Below are positions 1 to 4,463 of a stretch of DNA of 6,555 bases, one piece after another; the stretch's first letter is position 1; the number at the start of each line of letters is the position of its first letter. The DNA is taken from the NCBI GenBank assembly GCA_029012525.1, contig JAQXMG010000068.1, forward strand, positions 1 through 6,555, in the 5' to 3' direction. The notes beneath the pieces were generated by a model. The model did not search any database, had not been told where the DNA came from, and worked only from the letters and a program-made list of their open reading frames with translations. Both the position numbers and the translations under genes were made by a program. The DNA comes from a bacterium (GTDB lineage: Bacteria > Bacillota_I > Bacilli_A > RF39 > UBA660).

Positions 1-464
1 CTAAAATAAAGGAAGGGTTAAAAGAATTTACACTAACTAAGGGAAGACAAACCATTATAGAAAAAAAATATCTAACTATAATTGATGATAGTTATAACGC
101 TAGTTTAGATTCTGTAAAAAGTGCAATTGATGTTTTAAATAATTTTAAAACAAGAAGAGTTGCTATTTTAGGAGATATTCTTGAAACAGGATCTTATAAT
201 GAAGAAATTCACAAGAATATTGGAGCATATCTACCTAAAAAAATTGACTTTTTAATTGCAGTAGGTCCTTCTTCAAAATATATAATAGATGAAGCGATAA
301 AACAAGGATTTAATAAAGATAACATTGTTCATTTTGACAATTATGAAAATCTGTTAACTAACATAACAAAATTACTGCAAAAAAATGATACAGTTTTAGT
401 AAAAGCATCTCATGGTATTAAATTATATGAAGTAGTGGAGTATTTAAACAAATTTTATGAATAA
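1..464 (+). CDS. murF: UDP-N-acetylmuramoyl-tripeptide--D-alanyl-D-alanine ligase, C-terminal part (5' end outside window)
   Basis: MurF is the cytoplasmic ATP-dependent ligase that adds D-Ala-D-Ala to the UDP-MurNAc-tripeptide, the last cytosolic step of peptidoglycan precursor synthesis. Only the C-terminal part is present; the first full codon is at 3 and TAA ends at 464, giving about 153 residues. Visible Mur-ligase features are the IIDDSYNAS motif (nt 81-107, matching the family D-x-YNAN motif), AILGDILETG (nt 162-191, matching the usual GDM-x-ELG), and VLVKASHGI (nt 396-419, where most MurF proteins have VLVKGSRGM). The last match favours MurF over MurE or folate ligases. The Ala and His in that final motif are mild deviations. 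The 3' end overlaps the next gene by 8 nt, so the two are probably co-transcribed and translationally coupled. The domain assignment is firm; the exact Mur paralogue is inferred from these motifs. Confidence 0.86.
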   Translation, partial: KIKEGLKEFTLTKGRQTIIEKKYLTIIDDSYNASLDSVKSAIDVLNNFKTRRVAILGDILETGSYNEEIHKNIGAYLPKKIDFLIAVGPSSKYIIDEAIKQGFNKDNIVHFDNYENLLTNITKLLQKNDTVLVKASHGIKLYEVVEYLNKFYE

Positions 465-1002
465 ACCAAAACTTTTGCTTCACTCTTGTTGTGGCCCTTG
501 TAGTAGTTATGTTCTTTCTTATTTAAAAGAAGATTTTGATATTACTTTACTTTATTATAATCCCAATATTTATCCTAGAAAAGAATATTATAAAAGATAT
601 GATGAACAAAAAAGATTAATAAAGGAAATGTTTAATGATGAAATTAAAATTATGAAGTGTAATTATGTTCCTTTAGTTTACTTTTTTAAAGCATTTAAAA
701 GAAGAAAAGATAAAGAAGGACAAAAAAGGTGTCATATTTGTTATGAACTTAGAATGAAAAAATGCGCTAAACTTGCAAAGAAGAACAATTTTGATTATTT
801 TACAACAACTCTATCAGTTAGTCCTTATAAAAATAGTGATGTTTTAAATGAGATAGGTAAATCTTTACAAGATAAGTATCATATTAATTATTTAGAATCT
901 AATTTCAAAAAGAAAGATGGTTATAAAAAATCAATTGAATATTCAAAAAAGTATAACTTATATCGTCAAAACTATTGTGGTTGTAAATATAGTAAGCATT
1001 AA
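457..1002 (+). CDS. queH: Epoxyqueuosine reductase QueH
   Basis: QueH (DUF208 family) reduces epoxyqueuosine to queuosine in the wobble position of tRNAs with GUN anticodons. It is the iron-sulfur, cobalamin-independent alternative to QueG. The 181-residue product has the family size and cysteine layout: LLLHSCCGPCSSY at the N terminus (Cys11, Cys12, Cys15), RCHICYELRM in the middle (Cys92, Cys95) and YCGC at the C terminus (Cys174, Cys176). In characterised QueH these pairs hold a 4Fe-4S cluster and an adjacent iron. An FTTTLSVSPYKN stretch (about 115-126), typical of the family, is also present. The ATG lies inside the end of murF (8-nt overlap). The nearest purine-rich site, GGAG at 437-440, is rather distant, so coupling to murF translation is likely. 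No other queuosine genes are visible in the window, so the organism may salvage a precursor or encode the pathway elsewhere. Confidence 0.93.
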   Translation: MNKPKLLLHSCCGPCSSYVLSYLKEDFDITLLYYNPNIYPRKEYYKRYDEQKRLIKEMFNDEIKIMKCNYVPLVYFFKAFKRRKDKEGQKRCHICYELRMKKCAKLAKKNNFDYFTTTLSVSPYKNSDVLNEIGKSLQDKYHINYLESNFKKKDGYKKSIEYSKKYNLYRQNYCGCKYSKH

Positions 1003-1035
1003 AAAATGAACTTAAAAAATTAAGTTCATTTTTTT
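1001..1035. terminator. Bidirectional intrinsic terminator between queH and lexA
   Basis: A perfect 14-bp inverted repeat pairs 1001-1014 with 1021-1034 (core ATGAACTTA / TAAGTTCAT), with loop 1015-1020 and one further possible A-T pair. The arms end in A-runs on the left and T-runs on the right, so the hairpin is followed by a U-tract on both strands. It overlaps the queH stop codon and lies just past the lexA stop, so it fits a shared terminator for the convergent genes. Confidence 0.85.
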
Positions 1036-1042
1036 AAAACCT

Positions 1043-1660
1043 TTAGAATTTGCGATATAATCCAACAACTTTACCTAAAATAGTAATATTTTTAAATATT
1101 AATGGTTCCATATAATCATTTTCAGGTTGTAATCTAAAGTAACCATTTTCTTTATAATAAGTTTTTACTGTTACTTCATTTTCATCAGTCATGGCAACAA
1201 CTATTTCACCATTTCTAGCAGTATTACATCTTTCTACAATAATAATATCTTTGTCATAAATACCAACATTAATCATAGATTCACCACTTACTTTTAAAGT
1301 AAATACTTCTTTTTTTGAACTAACAAGATCAACTGGTAGAGGAAAGTATTCATCAGGCATTTCAATGGCCTCAATAGGACTTCCTGCAGTTATCTTACCA
1401 AGAAGTGGAACAGATACTATACCATCATTTTTATCACTATATTCATTAGGTACTAAAAGCTCAATAGTTCTATTTTTTTCAGAATCTTTTCTAATGTATC
1501 CTTTTTCTTGTAATTTAGTTAAATGCATTTGAACAGTTGCAGTACTATTAAGATTTACCTTTTTACATAGTTCTCTAACTGTTGGAGCATATCCTTTTTT
1601 AGCAATAAATTTCTTTATTTCTTCAAGAACGGCATTTTGTCTTTCTGTTAATTTTTCCAT
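1043..1660 (-). CDS. lexA: LexA repressor, self-cleaving SOS regulator
   Basis: LexA represses the SOS regulon and is inactivated by RecA-stimulated self-cleavage after DNA damage. The 205-residue product has the normal length. Residues 1-65 form the winged-helix DNA-binding domain (LTERQNAVLEEI, GYAPTVREL, then recognition-helix region STATVQMHLTKL). A linker leads to the cleavage site Ala92-Gly93 in KITAGSPIE, and the S24 peptidase-like domain has catalytic Ser128 in SGESMI and Lys166 in VTVKTYY. The Ser-Lys spacing equals that of Bacillus subtilis LexA. The ATG (complement 1658-1660) is preceded by AAGGAG (complement 1668-1673) at 7-nt spacing, fixing the start. The gene diverges from a small membrane-protein gene, as in Bacillus (yneA) and Staphylococcus (sosA). 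SOS boxes in the shared intergenic region indicate autorepression. All residues needed for repression and cleavage appear intact. Confidence 0.97.
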   Translation of the reverse strand: MEKLTERQNAVLEEIKKFIAKKGYAPTVRELCKKVNLNSTATVQMHLTKLQEKGYIRKDSEKNRTIELLVPNEYSDKNDGIVSVPLLGKITAGSPIEAIEMPDEYFPLPVDLVSSKKEVFTLKVSGESMINVGIYDKDIIIVERCNTARNGEIVVAMTDENEVTVKTYYKENGYFRLQPENDYMEPLIFKNITILGKVVGLYRKF

Positions 1661-1681
1661 ACAACATCTCCTTACAAATCA

Positions 1682-1710
1682 ATATTAACACACAAAGTGT
1701 AAAATGTCAA
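1682..1710 (-). promoter_or_regulatory. lexA promoter (sigma-A type)
   Basis: On the minus strand a perfect -35 TTGACA (complement 1705-1710) and a -10 TAATAT (complement 1682-1687) are separated by exactly 17 nt. The AAGGAG of lexA follows closely, so the leader is short. SOS box 1 overlaps the -35 hexamer, which would give direct autorepression. The spacer holds a short inverted repeat ACAC-AAA-GTGT (1690-1700) of unknown meaning. Confidence 0.85.
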
Positions 1711-1721
1711 ACATTTGTTTA
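1708..1721. promoter_or_regulatory. SOS box 1 (LexA operator, lexA side)
   Basis: Read on the minus strand the 14-mer is TAAACAAATGTTTG, which matches the Gram-positive SOS consensus CGAACRNRYGTTYG at 12 of 14 positions. On the plus strand it shows the inverted repeat AAACA-TT-TGTTT (1709-1720). It overlaps the -35 of the lexA promoter. Being next to lexA supports it as a true operator; binding itself is inferred. Confidence 0.8.
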
Positions 1722-1728
1722 TATTCTA

Positions 1729-1763
1729 TTGACTACGAACAAACATTTGTGTTAAAGTATAAT
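1729..1763 (+). promoter_or_regulatory. Promoter of the divergent small SOS gene
   Basis: A TTGACT -35 lies at 1729-1734. Two -10 candidates follow: TAAAGT at 1753-1758 (spacer 18 nt, poorer match) and a perfect TATAAT at 1758-1763 (spacer 23 nt from TTGACT, too long, and no good -35 at the normal distance). SOS box 2 lies between -35 and -10 in either case. The ribosome binding site AAGGGAG (1769-1775) follows at once, so the leader would be very short. A promoter here is likely; the exact pairing is uncertain. Confidence 0.6.
1740..1753. promoter_or_regulatory. SOS box 2 (LexA operator, small-gene side)
   Basis: Read on the minus strand the 14-mer is AACACAAATGTTTG, matching CGAACRNRYGTTYG at 11 of 14 positions. 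It shares the 11-nt core CAAACATTTGT with box 1 (1708-1718 and 1740-1750). The centres are 32 bp apart, close to three helical turns, so two LexA dimers could sit on the same face of the DNA. It lies inside the promoter region of the small gene, which would make that gene SOS-induced. Confidence 0.75.
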
Positions 1764-1786
1764 TGTAGAAGGGAGAGAAAAGAATT

Positions 1787-1930
1787 ATGAAAAATCTAAA
1801 AATTGTTTTATTATTTTATGTTGTTATGTTGGTATTTACATTTATAGTATCAGCAAGGGTGACAAATTTAGAGAGTAAGGAGGATTATTACAAGTATAAA
1901 GATAACGTTGCTATTAACTTTTTGGGTTAA
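1787..1930 (+). CDS. Small SOS-regulated single-pass membrane protein (YneA/SosA-position, 47 aa)
   Basis: This small ORF starts with ATG after a good ribosome binding site (AAGGGAG, 1769-1775) and ends at TAA 1928-1930. The 47-residue product begins MKNLK, then has a hydrophobic segment over about residues 6-22 (IVLLFYVVMLVFTFIVS). A short charged, Tyr-rich tail follows (ESKEDYYKYKDN, 29-40), ending AINFLG. With Lys at the N terminus and an acidic/mixed C terminus, an N-in, C-out topology is likely. It is divergent from lexA and has a LexA box in its promoter, the arrangement of yneA in Bacillus and sosA in Staphylococcus, whose small membrane proteins block division during SOS. It is much shorter than YneA and has no LysM domain, and I see no sequence match that proves homology. 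The alternative is a TisB-like SOS-induced membrane toxin. That it is a real, LexA-controlled gene is well supported; division inhibition is inferred from position. Confidence 0.72.
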   Translation: MKNLKIVLLFYVVMLVFTFIVSARVTNLESKEDYYKYKDNVAINFLG

Positions 1931-1945
1931 TTGGTATTTACATTT
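1829..1945 (+). repeat. 15-nt direct repeat spanning the end of the small SOS gene
   Basis: TTGGTATTTACATTT occurs exactly at 1829-1843 and 1931-1945, 102 nt (34 codons) apart and therefore in the same frame. Copy 1 encodes part of the membrane segment (LVFTF). Copy 2 starts right after the TAA and would again read LVFTF, followed by nine more residues and a stop. Copy 2 also supplies the -35 (TTTACA) of the glyS promoter. It may be a remnant of a small tandem duplication or a coincidence in AT-rich DNA. Confidence 0.5.
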
Positions 1946-1965
1946 TTAATTATTTGTAATAGAAT
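1937..1965 (+). promoter_or_regulatory. Promoter of the T-box/glyS transcript
   Basis: TTTACA (1937-1942, 5/6 match to TTGACA) and TAGAAT (1960-1965, 5/6 match to TATAAT) are separated by exactly 17 nt. Transcription would begin near 1972, just before the 5' strand of T-box Stem I, which supports it as the promoter of glyS. No terminator separates it from the upstream small gene, so read-through from the SOS promoter is also possible. Confidence 0.68.
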
Positions 1966-1971
1966 ATCATT

Positions 1972-2114
1972 ATAAAATTATTTAAATGCGATGATGAAGG
2001 TTGGAATCTTCTAGCAATATGGTATGAAAGTGATTCTTTTTAAAAAGAATAAATAAAGTGGGACCGCGGATTTAATTCGTCTTTATATATTGTTTTTAGA
2101 AAGAATCACTTTTA
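1972..2114 (+). promoter_or_regulatory. T-box leader (tRNA-Gly sensing) of glyS, short Stem I
   Basis: The T-box element UGGGACCGCGG lies at 2059-2069 (family consensus UGGN-ACC-GCG). It is flanked by AUAAAG (2053-2058) and CUUUAU (2081-2086), which form antiterminator helix A1; helix A2 pairs 2066-2071 with 2075-2080. UGGG at 2059-2062 is the bulge that pairs with the NCCA end of uncharged tRNA. Upstream a short Stem I can be drawn: base 1977-1983 with 2028-2034, then 1987-1989 with 2014-2016, then hairpin GAAGG/UCUUC. The specifier codon GGU (Gly, 2021-2023) lies in the 3' strand of the internal loop, in the usual context with a following A. This fits glyS directly downstream. Stem I spans about 60 nt, well below the usual size. 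No canonical terminator with a U-tract competes with the antiterminator, so how expression is gated is unclear. The T-box identity is firm; the fold was drawn by hand. Confidence 0.88.
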
Positions 2115-2140
2115 AAATCAAAAAAAAGGAGAGATGTTTT

Positions 2141-3511
2141 ATGAAAATGAGTATGGAAGAATTAGTAAATTATTGTAAGAATTATGGCTTTATTTACCAG
2201 GGAAGTGAAATATATGGGGGACTTGCAAATACCTGGGATTTTGGACCAGTAGGAATGCAACTTAAAAATAATATTAAAAATGCTTGGTTAAAAAAATTTA
2301 TTCAAGAAGATATTAATAATGTGCCTCTTGATGCTGCGATTCTTATGAATCCAAAAACTTGGGAAGCATCAGGACACATAAAAACGTTTTCTGATCCACT
2401 AATTGATTGCAAAGAATGCAAATCACGTTTTAGAGCAGATAAACTTATCGAAGAAAAACTTGGTATTGAAGCAGGTGGTATGAAAAATGATGAACTAATC
2501 AAGACAATAGATGAAAATAACATTGTTTGTCCAAAATGTGGTAAGAAAAACTTTACTGATATTAGACAATTTAATCTAATGTTTAAAACATTCCAAGGTA
2601 TAACTGAAGATAGTAAAAGTGTCGTTTATCTAAGACCAGAAACAGCTCAAGGAATTTTTGTTGATTATCTTAATGTTTTAAGAAGCATGAGATTAAAACT
2701 TCCATTTGGAATTGGTCAAGTTGGTAAAAGTTTTAGAAATGAAATAACTCCAGGTAACTTTATCTTTAGAGTAAGAGAATTTGAACAAATGGAACTAGAA
2801 TTTTTCTGTAAACCAGGTACTGAACTTGATTGGTTCAAATATTACAAAGATTTCTGTTATAATTTCTTAGTTTCTTTAGGAATAAATAAAGAAGATTTAA
2901 GACTTAGAGATCATTCAAAAGAAGAACTATCTTTTTATAGTAATGCCACAACTGATATTGAATATAAATTTCCATTTGGTTTTGGAGAGCTTTGGGGTAT
3001 TGCATCTCGTACTAACTATGATTTATCAGAACATCAAGAATATTCAGGCTGTAATATGGAATATTTAGATCCAGAAACTAATGAAAAATATATACCTTAT
3101 GTTGTTGAACCATCAGTTGGTGTTGAAAGAATGGTCTTAACATTCTTATGTAATGGTATAAAACGTGAAACTTTAGAAAACGGTGATACTCGTGAGGTAT
3201 TTAAAATTCATCCTTATCTTGCTCCTTATAAAGTTAGTGTTCTACCATTAATTAAAAAGCTTCATAGCGAAAAAGCAAAAGAAGTATATAAAAATTTATC
3301 AAAATATTTTTCTTGTTGGTATGATGAATCTGGAAGTATTGGAAAGCGTTACAGAAGAAGTGATGCTCTTGGAACACCATTTGCTATTACAATAGATGAT
3401 GAAACAATAAATAATAATACAGTAACTTTAAGAAATCGTGATACAATGGAACAAATTGTAATAAAATTAGATGAAGTAAAAAATTATGTAAATGAAAAAA
3501 TAGAATTCTAA
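2141..3511 (+). CDS. glyS: Glycyl-tRNA synthetase, dimeric single-chain type
   Basis: This class II synthetase charges tRNA-Gly with glycine in the cytoplasm. It is the homodimeric type found in Mycoplasma, Staphylococcus, archaea and eukaryotes, not the two-subunit GlyQ/GlyS type. The start is ATG 2141 (456 residues, normal length), preceded by AAAGGAG (2125-2131) at 9-nt spacing; an in-frame TTG at 2090 lies inside the T-box and is rejected. The N-terminal signature is CKNYGFIYQGSEIYGG (12-27). Cys90-x2-Cys93 and Cys130-x2-Cys133 probably form a zinc site. Class II motif 2 is FRNEITPGNFIFRVREFEQ (198-216) and motif 3 is VEPSVGVERM (322-331). The C-terminal anticodon-binding domain (about 360-450) contains DESGSIGKRYRRSDALGTPF. 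The T-box upstream points to induction when glycine is scarce. The next gene begins 2 nt after the stop, so the two form an operon. No key residue is missing. Confidence 0.97.
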   Translation: MKMSMEELVNYCKNYGFIYQGSEIYGGLANTWDFGPVGMQLKNNIKNAWLKKFIQEDINNVPLDAAILMNPKTWEASGHIKTFSDPLIDCKECKSRFRADKLIEEKLGIEAGGMKNDELIKTIDENNIVCPKCGKKNFTDIRQFNLMFKTFQGITEDSKSVVYLRPETAQGIFVDYLNVLRSMRLKLPFGIGQVGKSFRNEITPGNFIFRVREFEQMELEFFCKPGTELDWFKYYKDFCYNFLVSLGINKEDLRLRDHSKEELSFYSNATTDIEYKFPFGFGELWGIASRTNYDLSEHQEYSGCNMEYLDPETNEKYIPYVVEPSVGVERMVLTFLCNGIKRETLENGDTREVFKIHPYLAPYKVSVLPLIKKLHSEKAKEVYKNLSKYFSCWYDESGSIGKRYRRSDALGTPFAITIDDETINNNTVTLRNRDTMEQIVIKLDEVKNYVNEKIEF

Positions 3512-3513
3512 TT

Positions 3514-3870
3514 ATGACAGAAGAAAGAAAATTAATAATAGAACTTATCAAAATATTTGAAATAACTGATGTTGATTTTTTAGGATTTTCTATAACTAAA
3601 GATAATCCTATTCAATATCACCATATAGTTTTTAAAGAAAAAGGTGGCAAGACAACTCTTGATAATGGGGCATTACTAACTGCTAAAGCTCACTTTATCT
3701 TTCATAAAATAGTAAGAAACAATTATATCTTATCTAAAAAAATTACAAGAGAATTTAAAAAATTAAATGAAAGTAAAACACCACCTGATGAAAAATACTT
3801 TGAAACTATTAATAATTATCTATTAATTTATGAAGAAAAAAATAAAATAACTAGAAAACGTGTAAAATAA
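3514..3870 (+). CDS. Small HNH-motif protein, putative nuclease
   Basis: The 118-residue product has a compact HNH-like core: YHHIVF (His36, His37), a GG turn (44-45), DNGALL with Asn51, then His60 and His64 in AKAHFIFHKI. The order His-Asn-His with these spacings matches the beta-beta-alpha-metal fold of HNH nucleases, with His37 as likely general base and Asn51 and His60/His64 in the metal region. It lacks the structural CxxC pairs many HNH proteins carry; there is no cysteine at all. The N-terminal 30 residues are a short helix plus a strand, and the C terminus (66-118) is Lys-rich and probably helical, with no recognised binding domain. The ATG is 2 nt after the glyS stop with no clear ribosome binding site, implying translational coupling and T-box control. 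The terminator hairpin overlaps its last codons. The target and biological role are unknown; a DNA repair, restriction or selfish role cannot be separated from sequence alone. Confidence 0.7.
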   Translation: MTEERKLIIELIKIFEITDVDFLGFSITKDNPIQYHHIVFKEKGGKTTLDNGALLTAKAHFIFHKIVRNNYILSKKITREFKKLNESKTPPDEKYFETINNYLLIYEEKNKITRKRVK

Positions 3871-3889
3871 ATTACATGTTTTCTTTTTT
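3853..3889 (+). terminator. Intrinsic terminator of the glyS-HNH operon
   Basis: AGAAAACGTGTAA (3853-3865) pairs with TTACATGTTTTCT (3872-3884), giving 13 bp with one G-U, a 6-nt loop, and a T-run (3884-3889). The stem includes the last codons and stop of the HNH gene. It isolates the operon from the gene downstream. Confidence 0.87.
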
Positions 3890-3936
3890 CTACAAAATTT
3901 TTCATCATGATTCGTTATACTAACTATGGTGATTAT

Positions 3937-4371
3937 ATGAAAGAATATTATGTGTTTGATATCAAACGTGAATTTGTAAAATTATATGAAAATAAAGCAA
4001 GTGATTTGTTTTATATTTTTAATCGTATCTACTATATGAAAGAAATAGATAAGATGTATGGTTATAATTTATTTGAACAAATGAGTAATTTTTTTGATAA
4101 GAAAAAAATAAATGAATATCTATATGATAAATACAAAGATAAAATTATGTATTCATATTCAGATAATGAACATATTATAAATAACTTATTTTTAAACGAA
4201 ATAAGTATATTAAAAGTAAAAAGCTCTAATATTAGAATTGAAACTAATAGCGATGAATGTACATTTTTAGAAGATTTAAAAAATTACAATCCAAACCTTT
4301 TTGTCTGTAATTTTAAAGAACAAGAATATTTCTTTGTTAGGAATAAAAAAATTGAAAATAAAACCATTTAG
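3937..4371 (+). CDS. sirA: SirA-like inhibitor of replication initiation
   Basis: The 144-residue product resembles SirA (YneE in Bacillus subtilis, 148 aa). SirA binds domain I of DnaA and blocks new rounds of initiation when cells commit to sporulation. Shared features recalled from the family are the start MKEYYVFDIKREFVKLYENK, a helical middle, and the C-terminal half NEISILKVKSSNIRIE followed by FLEDLKNYNPNLFVCNF and a final EYFFVRN. I chose ATG 3937 over the in-frame ATG 3907 because GGTGAT (3928-3933) sits three bases before it, the same arrangement as for recD2, and because SirA proteins start at this point. The earlier ATG has no ribosome binding site. A TATACT (3916-3921) is a possible -10 but has no good -35. 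In Bacillus, sirA also lies near lexA/yneA, which supports the call. No Spo0A box was recognised. The similarity is distant and judged by eye. Confidence 0.68.
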   Translation: MKEYYVFDIKREFVKLYENKASDLFYIFNRIYYMKEIDKMYGYNLFEQMSNFFDKKKINEYLYDKYKDKIMYSYSDNEHIINNLFLNEISILKVKSSNIRIETNSDECTFLEDLKNYNPNLFVCNFKEQEYFFVRNKKIENKTI

Positions 4372-4389
4372 TCTATGTAAAAAAATTAA

Positions 4390-4416
4390 ATATTACAATA
4401 TATAATATCTTTTTTT
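4390..4416 (+). terminator. Weak AU-only terminator after sirA
   Basis: ATATTA (4390-4395) pairs with TAATAT (4403-4408) around a 7-nt loop, followed by C and seven T (4410-4416). The stem is short and has no G-C pair, so termination would be weak; sirA and recD2 may be partly co-transcribed. Confidence 0.45.
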
Positions 4417-4435
4417 AAAAAAATTTCCTTTTATG

Positions 4436-4444
4436 TGTTAGAAT
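4436..4444 (+). promoter_or_regulatory. Putative extended -10 promoter of recD2
   Basis: TGT-TAGAAT (4436-4444) is an extended -10 element (TGn plus a 5/6 match to TATAAT). No good -35 is seen 16-18 nt upstream, where the DNA is an A/T tract. Transcription would start near 4451, leaving just the ribosome binding site AGGTGAT (4454-4460) before the ATG. No SOS box was seen here. Confidence 0.45.
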
Positions 4445-4463
4445 AAAATATGCAGGTGATATT

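Noticed and set aside
1690..1700. ACAC-AAA-GTGT as a third LexA operator
   Set aside because: It lacks the GTTYG/CRAAC half-site features of the two real boxes and is only a 4-bp inverted repeat.
1936..1960. Possible terminator of the small SOS gene (TTACA/TGTAA hairpin)
   Set aside because: It has only 5 pairs, a 12-nt loop and no following U-tract; the same bases are better explained as the glyS promoter.
2090..2140. Upstream TTG start that would extend GlyS by 17 residues
   Set aside because: The extension lies in the structured leader, has no ribosome binding site, and the ATG at 2141 has AAAGGAG at ideal spacing and matches the family N terminus.
2302..2523. 73-codon open frame on the minus strand
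   Set aside because: It lies wholly inside glyS, whose motifs are intact; Ser/Ile/Leu-rich content is typical of antisense frames in AT-rich genes, and it has no ribosome binding site of note.
3907..3936. Upstream ATG start for the SirA-like protein
   Set aside because: It has no ribosome binding site and adds 10 residues before the normal family start; the possible -10 element also lies inside this stretch.
4410..4423. T7A7 palindrome
   Set aside because: It is an expected result of homopolymer runs in AT-rich intergenic DNA; the T half is more simply the tail of the weak terminator.
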